DNA of 5,042 nucleotides from assembly GCA_002314725.1 (NCBI GenBank), contig DCGV01000017.1:1-5042 (forward strand), given 5' to 3'. The notes under the pieces are model-generated. The model saw nothing but the letters and a program-made list of their open reading frames with translations, searched no databases and was not told the origin of the DNA. A program made the position numbers and the translations under genes. Shown here piece by piece: positions 1 through 5,042 of the stretch. Position 1 is the first letter of the stretch. Every line of letters starts with the position of its first letter. Source of the stretch: Bacteroidales bacterium UBA1769. Lineage in GTDB: Bacteria; Bacteroidota; Bacteroidia; Bacteroidales; UBA932.

Positions 1-740
1 AGCTTCAATCATTCCACGTACTATTTGGAGAAGACAGTAAAGTCTTTACTGAAGACGAGGAAGTTAAGAATTATGATCTCAATACAGTAGTAAATGGCGA
101 GGAATCTCCTTTTGAGAAATACGTTTACGAACTACGTCAGTTTAAAGGGAACAATCCAGAGCGATATGAGTACATCAAAAATACTGATAGCGGCTTGGAA
201 CTTGCCGTAGCGACAAGCGGAGCAAGATATTACCTTGTAAAGACAGAAACAATGAGTGGACTATTTGTTAAGGTTTCACCCGATGGCGATGCAAGAGTAA
301 TTCCTGGCATTGAAATGTATAAGGAATTTGCCGTTCCAACAGATGCTGTTGCAGAAGATCTCCCATCTGATTGGGATGTTAGCAGTGCTTCAGCCATCCG
401 CGCATTTGGTCAATACCTTTCACGAATGAATACCGCTGCATCTAGGAATGCTCCGGCAACTAAAGCGAAAGGAATCATTGCAAAACTATGCGAAAGTACT
501 TCCCTATCACAAGATTCAAGAAACCTCCTTATTGCAGCAGATCGTCTTATCAGGAAAGGGAATCCAGACATCATCAGAAAGGTAATTTGGATTGACTCTC
601 AGTTAGGAGACGAGAATGTATTATTCAGTCTGTCTCAAACCGAGATAGATCAGATTATTTCATCAGCAATAGAAAAATTGGTGGAAGATCAGAAGAAACT
701 TACGGGGAAACCATTTGTATATATCGGATTAGCAAAATAA
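1..740 (+). CDS. Helicase-related protein (SNF2/DEAD-like), C-terminal end only, 5' truncated
   Basis: This is the 3' end of a gene that enters from upstream. The frame is open from base 3 (LQSFHVLFGEDSKVF...) to TAA at 738-740, giving 245 residues. A TTG at 195 lies inside this open frame and is not a true start, because conserved-looking sequence continues upstream of it (for example SPFEKYVYELRQFKGNNPER). No helicase motifs are in the window, since they would lie upstream. The assignment rests on remembered similarity of this tail to the C-terminal extension of large helicase-related proteins that sit directly before Eco57I-type methylases: the block around SGLFVKVSPDG and IPGIEMYKEF, then a helical segment with KAKGIIAKL and RKGNPDIIRK, and the end FVYIGLAK. 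In such systems the helicase is thought to translocate on or remodel DNA during restriction. The stop is 7 bases before the methyltransferase start, so the two are probably co-transcribed. That it is a coding C-terminus is near certain; that it is a helicase is moderately likely. Confidence 0.66.
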   Translation, partial: LQSFHVLFGEDSKVFTEDEEVKNYDLNTVVNGEESPFEKYVYELRQFKGNNPERYEYIKNTDSGLELAVATSGARYYLVKTETMSGLFVKVSPDGDARVIPGIEMYKEFAVPTDAVAEDLPSDWDVSSASAIRAFGQYLSRMNTAASRNAPATKAKGIIAKLCESTSLSQDSRNLLIAADRLIRKGNPDIIRKVIWIDSQLGDENVLFSLSQTEIDQIISSAIEKLVEDQKKLTGKPFVYIGLAK

Positions 741-747
741 CATCATC

Positions 748-3700
748 ATGGATTATCAGTCATATCTAAGTCAAAAATATCAAGGTCACGAATCATTCCT
801 GGAGAACATAATCTTCCCAATATTTGGCGAAGACAATTATGAGAGTGCCTGGGATGTTGAACTGCTCGATTCCGAAGAGCTGCGAGGACAAGCTGCGAAA
901 ACGGGTATTCGCAGTATTATTCGATGCGGAACAATCAACCTTGACTTGACTCCAATCGAAGTTTTTGACATTACCGTATCTGACCGTCTTATGATGGAAA
1001 AGAATCGCGTGGGTGTGCAAGCTGTTATTCGCAGGGTAATGGATACATATTCAGGTTCTTTCATGCTTATCCATTATGATAATGACACCAAATGGGACTG
1101 GAGGTTTACATTCTGCCAACTCAAGGATAAAAATGAATTCACCGATTCGAAGCGCTACACCTTCCTTTTAGGTCCTAGTCAATCATGTAGAACAGCTGCA
1201 CAGAACTTTCAAAAGCTTGCTGACCTTAATCAAATAATTACGATTAAGGATATTCAGACTGCTTTCGACGTTGAAGCACTCTCAAAAGAATTCTTTGGAA
1301 AATACAAGAATCATTATGAGAGATTCGTGGAATACATCACAGGCAAACGTTTTGTTAAAGAAGGAGGCAAGTTCGTTGAGAAGACCAACCACGAACCACA
1401 CCCGGTTTATTATGCGGCATTCGGGAATAAAGACAAGGCGGTTCGCGATTATGTAAAGCTTACACTTGGACGTATCATACTTATGCACTTCGTCCAGAAA
1501 AAAGGATGGTTGGGAGTTCCGGTTGGCGAAAAGTGGGGAAACGGAGACGAACAATTCATGAGAAACCTGTTTGTAAAGGCCTCGGCCGAACAGAAAGATG
1601 ACTTCCTCGAATCAGTCCTTGAACCGTTATTCTTTGATGCAATTGATACTGACAGACGCGATTCCGGAGACATTTTCGACACGAAAGTTGTCGGTAAAGT
1701 TAGAATACCGTATCTGAATGGTGGACTATTTGAAAAGAACAAAGAGGATGAGGTTATCGTAAGATTCCCGGCTGAATTTTTCTCCGATCTTCTTGAATTC
1801 TTCTCGGAATACAATTTCACCATTGACGAGAATGATCCTAATGAAGCCCAGGTAGGCATTGACCCAGAAATGCTCAGCCAGATTTTTGAAAACCTTCTGG
1901 AAGACAATAAAGATAAAGGCGCATTCTACACTCCTAAGGAGATTGTTAAATACATGTGCCAGGAATCATTGATAGCATATCTCAATACAAAGACTGGATA
2001 CGAAGAAGAAAAGTTAAGAAAGTTCGTTCATAACCCAGATATTGTTGTAGCAGAATTATCTGAATCAGAGAAAGATTTACTTCTTGATGCTATCCTGTCT
2101 GTTAAAATATGTGATCCAGCTATCGGCTCGGGAGCATTCCCCATTGGGCTATTAAATGAACTTGTCCGCTGTAAGGAAGCCATTTTCGGTGATAAAAAAG
2201 GTCGAGCCGATATTAAACGTGAAATCATCCGCGACAATATATATGGGGTTGATATTGAAAAAGGTGCCGTGGACATAGCACGTCTCCGTTTCTGGCTTTC
2301 TCTTGTTGTAGATGAAGAAGAACCTTCTCCATTACCGAATCTTGATTTCAAGATTATGCAGGGAAATTCTCTATTGGAACAATACAATGGTGTGGATCTT
2401 AGTCATCTCTTGGATGAACAGGAAGGCACAATTACATGGGGGGAAGAAATTGATTTCAAACAGCGTTTGTCCAAATTACTAAAATTGTATTTCGATAGTG
2501 ATGAGCATACAATTAAGAATGATTTGAAAGTTGAGATTTCCGAGCTAATTAAGGAAAAACTAAATGAGTATAGTCATAGAGGACGATATGGCGAAAATAG
2601 CCTTAACATGTCTAATATTAACATTGAGGCTAATTCCCAATTCTTTCTCTGGCACACATGGTTTGCTGATGTTTTTAATAGTGGCGGATTCGATATTTTT
2701 ATTGCCAATCCACCATACATAAAAGAAGATTTTAATTCTACTGCCTTTATTGGTTTTCGCGATAGTTCCCCTTACTACATGGGAAAAATGGATTTATGGT
2801 ATGGCTTCTGTTGCCATGGAATAGATTTACTAAAGCAATCGGGGCATCTCTGCTTTATTGCTCAGAACAATTGGACGACAAATGCAGGTGCGAAGAAATT
2901 AAGAAACAAAATTCTATCTGATACAAAAATTTGTATAATGATAGATTTTGACAAATATATGGTGTTCGGTGATAGTGCTTCTATCCAGACAATGATAATG
3001 TTATTTAAAAAAGAAAAATATGAGAATACATATGTATTTGATTATCGTAAACTATTTCTAGAGCAGCCGTGCAAAAAGGATGCTTTACGAATTCTAAATA
3101 AAGATCGTTCGGTTTGTGACTTATTAACACCAACAATTAACTATAACATTCAAGTTAATAGGCTCTTAACATTTGCCTCGGACAAAAGAGATACTTTATT
3201 AAATAAAATATCTCATAATGCCCATTATCTCAATTCTAATGAAGCAACAAACGGTATCCATTCTCATTTTGATTTTGTCAATAAGAAAATGCATGACAAG
3301 AATTCTTCTCTTGTTATTGGATCTGGAATCTTTGGATTATCTTCTCAAGAATTGAACGATTTAAATCTTCCTGAAGAAGAAAAGGGATTGATAAAGCCAT
3401 ATTATTTCTCTGAACAAACTCTGCGATATGTAACGAATATAAATAACCAGTATTGGATTATATATACAGATTCGAAATTCAAAAATCCTGAAACAATAAC
3501 TAAATATCCAACTATAAAAAAGCATTTAGATCGTTATCAAGAAGTTATAACGTCTGATAATCGTCCATATGGATTACATCGTTCAAGAGAAGAACGGTTT
3601 TTCCGTGGTGAAAAAATAGCATCATTAAGAATGTGTTCAGGGAAGCCATGCTTTTCATACTCAAGTTTTGATTGCTATTTATCTGCCGCATATTACATTA

Positions 3701-4032
3701 TTAAGACGGAACGTTTTGATATGAAATTTTTAACAGGATTATTCAACTCAAAACTAATGGAATTCTGGCTCAAATTAAGAGGTAAAGTAAAGGGAGATGT
3801 TTTACAAATTGACAAAGAACCTATTATGATGATGCCAATAAAAACAGATGGAGAGAATGACCGTCAAATCAGTCAATTGTTTGAACAAATACTCAAAATT
3901 AAACAAAATGATCCTTTGGCTGATATTTCAGAAATTGAGCATGAGATTGACAAATATGTCTATAAATTATATAATCTCAATGATTCCGAAGTATCCTTAA
4001 TTGAGGGCATCTCATCACTTAATACTGATTAA
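748..4032 (+). CDS. Eco57I/type IIG-like adenine-specific DNA methyltransferase with C-terminal target-recognition region
   Basis: Predicted to transfer a methyl group from S-adenosylmethionine to N6 of adenine in a specific DNA site. Visible elements in order: an N-terminal region with IEVFDITVSDR (70-80), WDWRFTF (116-122) and RYTFLLG (136-142); a helical block ending QKKGWLG (250-256); PYLNGGLFE (321-329); GAFYTP (391-396, motif X region); the SAM-binding loop DPAIGSGAF (456-464, motif I); GVDIEKGAVDIARLRFW (500-516, motif II region); the catalytic NPPY (654-657, motif IV); KMDLWYGF (680-687); and QNNWTTNAGAKKLR (706-719, motif VIII region). The C-terminal part matches Eco57I-family recognition domains (GKPCFSY 965-971, LFNSKLMEFW 998-1007), followed by the family's terminal helix around ISEIEHEID. 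At 1094 residues it has the usual size of type IIG or PglX/DrmMI-like enzymes. The ATG at 748 is the first start after an in-frame TAG at 730-732, and it has no Shine-Dalgarno. No convincing PD-(D/E)XK nuclease site is visible, so it may be a methylase only. The 3' half is far more AT-rich than the 5' half. Family assignment is strong; the exact system is uncertain. Confidence 0.94.
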   Translation: MDYQSYLSQKYQGHESFLENIIFPIFGEDNYESAWDVELLDSEELRGQAAKTGIRSIIRCGTINLDLTPIEVFDITVSDRLMMEKNRVGVQAVIRRVMDTYSGSFMLIHYDNDTKWDWRFTFCQLKDKNEFTDSKRYTFLLGPSQSCRTAAQNFQKLADLNQIITIKDIQTAFDVEALSKEFFGKYKNHYERFVEYITGKRFVKEGGKFVEKTNHEPHPVYYAAFGNKDKAVRDYVKLTLGRIILMHFVQKKGWLGVPVGEKWGNGDEQFMRNLFVKASAEQKDDFLESVLEPLFFDAIDTDRRDSGDIFDTKVVGKVRIPYLNGGLFEKNKEDEVIVRFPAEFFSDLLEFFSEYNFTIDENDPNEAQVGIDPEMLSQIFENLLEDNKDKGAFYTPKEIVKYMCQESLIAYLNTKTGYEEEKLRKFVHNPDIVVAELSESEKDLLLDAILSVKICDPAIGSGAFPIGLLNELVRCKEAIFGDKKGRADIKREIIRDNIYGVDIEKGAVDIARLRFWLSLVVDEEEPSPLPNLDFKIMQGNSLLEQYNGVDLSHLLDEQEGTITWGEEIDFKQRLSKLLKLYFDSDEHTIKNDLKVEISELIKEKLNEYSHRGRYGENSLNMSNINIEANSQFFLWHTWFADVFNSGGFDIFIANPPYIKEDFNSTAFIGFRDSSPYYMGKMDLWYGFCCHGIDLLKQSGHLCFIAQNNWTTNAGAKKLRNKILSDTKICIMIDFDKYMVFGDSASIQTMIMLFKKEKYENTYVFDYRKLFLEQPCKKDALRILNKDRSVCDLLTPTINYNIQVNRLLTFASDKRDTLLNKISHNAHYLNSNEATNGIHSHFDFVNKKMHDKNSSLVIGSGIFGLSSQELNDLNLPEEEKGLIKPYYFSEQTLRYVTNINNQYWIIYTDSKFKNPETITKYPTIKKHLDRYQEVITSDNRPYGLHRSREERFFRGEKIASLRMCSGKPCFSYSSFDCYLSAAYYIIKTERFDMKFLTGLFNSKLMEFWLKLRGKVKGDVLQIDKEPIMMMPIKTDGENDRQISQLFEQILKIKQNDPLADISEIEHEIDKYVYKLYNLNDSEVSLIEGISSLNTD
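2450..4032 (+). other. AT-rich 3' half of the methyltransferase gene (catalytic NPPY plus recognition domain), possible exchanged segment
   Basis: Hand counts of 60-base lines give G+C of 33 at 841, 28 at 1561 and 25 at 1321. Downstream they give 18 at 2461, 22 at 2581, 16 at 2881, 10 at 3001, 14 at 3181, 14 at 3481 and 19 at 3841, then 27 at both 4081 and 4201 in the next gene. The change begins near residue 568 and ends close to the stop codon. Codon choice shifts with it, towards A/T third positions such as TTA, AAA, AAT and ATA. Recognition domains of this enzyme family are known to be exchanged between alleles, so recombination is the favoured reading. The edges are approximate, and lines 2341-2460 are intermediate (35-40%). 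Confidence 0.6.
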
Positions 4033-4038
4033 ACAAAC

Positions 4039-4674
4039 ATGACTATATTAGAAAAACTATACAGCACAATCAAAAATCTGGAAGAACTCGGCATTGAACT
4101 TCCCGACGATGTCTTGAAGCAAACTTCGGAACTTGAAGAATCTCTTATCAAGAAAGAAATTCTTCCGGTAGTCAAGGAAAAGATTGAACCCACGTTGAGA
4201 CAGATACAACGTGATTTGACTCTTGTAGTGGATTATGTGCCGGGAGCTTCAGTACGTGTTCGTATTTCAAGAGAACCGGGCATTTACAATAAAGAAGACT
4301 TCATCGAACTTACCCCTGATCCAGAAGTTGAACACGGAACGAGAACCCAAATAAAAACAGGAAAAAGGGATCCAAAAACTACTCTTCGCGTGACTAGAGA
4401 GGATGGATCAACTATTGATGGAAATAACGCCGCGCAGATTCTTGTCAATGCTATTATTGAGGCTGGACCTCTCAAGGTAAGAGAACTGAATATCATATGT
4501 TGTAAAGTACAACTTGTTTCAACGACAAAGGATAAGAAATACGGGAGCACCCAAGTGGAAGTTTTGCCTGGTGTTTACGTCATTACCCACTCCAACAACA
4601 TTATGAAGAAAGAATTCCTCAAAAGAATCAGCGACTCTCTCAATCTTAATTGGAAAGTTGAATTATTCAAATAG
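4039..4674 (+). CDS. Uncharacterised 211-residue accessory protein with helical N-terminus and compact C-terminal domain
   Basis: Function not recognised. Residues 1-60 are rich in Leu, Ile, Glu and Lys with heptad-like spacing (LEELGIELPDDVLKQ, then ELEESLIKKEILPVVKEKIE), suggesting a coiled coil or helical bundle. A short hydrophobic strand-like part follows (LTLVVDYVPGASVRVRISR, 60-78), then a charged, probably flexible linker (79-112). The C-terminal domain (about 115-211) has LRVTREDGSTI, a helix NAAQILVNAIIEAG, the strand NIICCKVQLVS with adjacent Cys154-Cys155, and a motif GVYVITHSNN followed by a Lys-rich helix ending LNLNWKVELF. From memory, similar small proteins with an LRVTFPDGTVI-like segment and a Tyr-rich closing motif occur beside restriction or defence genes in Bacteroidota; this is unverified. 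No signal peptide, membrane segment or nuclease motif is visible, so it is probably cytoplasmic. The ATG at 4039 lies 6 bases after the methyltransferase stop and in the same frame. It lacks a Shine-Dalgarno. The role could be structural, regulatory or DNA-sensing. Confidence 0.85.
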   Translation: MTILEKLYSTIKNLEELGIELPDDVLKQTSELEESLIKKEILPVVKEKIEPTLRQIQRDLTLVVDYVPGASVRVRISREPGIYNKEDFIELTPDPEVEHGTRTQIKTGKRDPKTTLRVTREDGSTIDGNNAAQILVNAIIEAGPLKVRELNIICCKVQLVSTTKDKKYGSTQVEVLPGVYVITHSNNIMKKEFLKRISDSLNLNWKVELFK

Positions 4675-4679
4675 CTAAG

Positions 4680-5042
4680 ATGACAACGGAAATCATCAAC
4701 AATACAATATCACAACCCAAGTCAAGGGAACTCGTAAGCAAGATTATCCCAATACTTATAAGATGGGCTAAAAATGGCATTGTAGACCACACATACAATG
4801 ACATCATTAAGGAGCTTGGGTACGCCAAATTCTCTGGAATCGGCAAGCAGTTGGGATATGTTGATGATGTAATGAGGGAACTTGGAAAACAAACAGAAGA
4901 AAACATTCCCACCCTGAATGCACTGTGCAAGAATTCCCAAACAGGTCTCCCCTCTGAAGGTTTCTCATATGTCTATACGACATACGACAGTATGTCAAAG
5001 GAAGAAAAGCTAATTTTCGTCGCTGGATTGAATGAGAAAGCC
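4680..5042 (+). CDS. N-terminal part of an uncharacterised protein, possibly a restriction-associated endonuclease; 3' truncated
   Basis: The frame is open from ATG at 4680-4682 to the last base (121 codons) with no stop, so the gene continues beyond the window. The nearest in-frame stop upstream is TGA at 4659-4661, and ATG 4680 is the first normal start after it. That leaves 5 bases after the preceding gene's TAG. The visible part begins with a helical segment (ELVSKIIPILIRWAKNG, 17-33), followed by HTYNDIIKELGY and a glycine-containing turn before LGYVDDVMRELG (58-69), a pattern like a small winged-helix-type DNA-binding fold. Next comes IPTLNALCKNSQTGLPSEGF (76-95). From memory, IPxLNALVxNxxTGLPGxGF-like segments occur near the start of some predicted HNH or restriction-like nucleases, which would fit this operon, but no catalytic motif is inside the window. 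The coding call is strong from frame, spacing and composition. The function is only a suggestion. Confidence 0.78.
   Translation, partial: MTTEIINNTISQPKSRELVSKIIPILIRWAKNGIVDHTYNDIIKELGYAKFSGIGKQLGYVDDVMRELGKQTEENIPTLNALCKNSQTGLPSEGFSYVYTTYDSMSKEEKLIFVAGLNEKA

Noticed and set aside
195..740. TTG at 195 as the start of a 181-residue gene
   Set aside because: The same frame is open back to base 3 with protein-like sequence, and no spacing or initiation signal favours 195. It is the inside of a longer gene.
1271..1456. 61-codon plus-strand frame inside the methyltransferase gene
   Set aside because: Out-of-frame shadow with composition unlike a real protein, and the host gene is intact in the main frame.
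1449..1907. 152-codon minus-strand open frame opposite the methyltransferase gene
   Set aside because: It is Ser/Arg-rich, low-complexity translation lying wholly antisense to strongly conserved methyltransferase sequence. It is a shadow frame, as are the other minus-strand frames at 793-1064, 1282-1554, 2028-2387, 4284-4550 and 4667-4998.
2438..2443. Run of six G within the methyltransferase gene, as a possible phase-variable tract near the composition break
   Set aside because: Six G is shorter than typical phase-variable tracts, and the frame is intact across it. Its position near the break is noted but does not support a switch.
748..4032. Methyltransferase as BREX PglX
   Set aside because: The core motifs are shared across the Eco57I group, but the N-terminus does not begin like PglX, and no other BREX gene (brxA, brxB, brxC, pglZ, brxL) is visible in the window.
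4675..4679. Terminator or promoter between genes
   Set aside because: Every intergenic gap is 7 bases or less, and no hairpin followed by a T-run or promoter-like spacing could be placed there.

Overview
The window carries four genes, all on the + strand and separated by only 7, 6 and 5 bases, so it is almost certainly the inside of one operon. Both outer genes are cut by the window edges. The layout is: (1) bases 1-740, the last 245 codons of a large protein that I read as the C-terminal extension of a helicase-related (SNF2/DEAD-like) protein; (2) 748-4032, a complete 1094-residue Eco57I/type IIG-like adenine-N6 DNA methyltransferase with clear catalytic motifs and a C-terminal target-recognition half; (3) 4039-4674, a complete 211-residue protein of unknown function with a helical, probably coiled-coil N-terminus and a compact C-terminal domain; (4) 4680 to the end, the first 121 codons of a further protein whose N-terminus resembles, from memory, that of some predicted endonucleases.

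Host: none of the three visible start codons has a Shine-Dalgarno sequence. All are preceded by A-rich, G-poor bases, and the genes are mostly of moderate GC (about 40-50% in sampled stretches). This fits Bacteroidota (Bacteroides/Prevotella-like), and the protein sequences have the same flavour. This is an inference; there is no taxonomic marker gene here.

How the genes may work together: a large helicase, a modification methyltransferase and two small to medium accessory proteins in a tightly packed operon are typical of anti-phage restriction-modification-like systems. The methyltransferase would mark host DNA. The helicase and a nuclease, possibly gene 4 or an undetected nuclease domain in gene 2, would act on unmarked DNA. 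The pair recalls class 1 DISARM (drmD SNF2 helicase plus drmMI adenine methylase), but gene 3 does not match the other DISARM genes. The system is better called an unassigned helicase-methyltransferase operon until the flanks are seen.

The most striking sequence-level signal is a composition break inside the methyltransferase gene. The 5' part (to about 2450) is around 42-55% GC in sampled lines. The 3' part, covering the catalytic NPPY and the target-recognition region, falls to about 17-37%, and GC returns to about 45% at the start of gene 3. This suggests that the specificity half was exchanged by recombination.

No tRNA, rRNA, CRISPR array, insertion sequence, terminator or promoter could be supported. 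There is no intergenic space above 7 bases.
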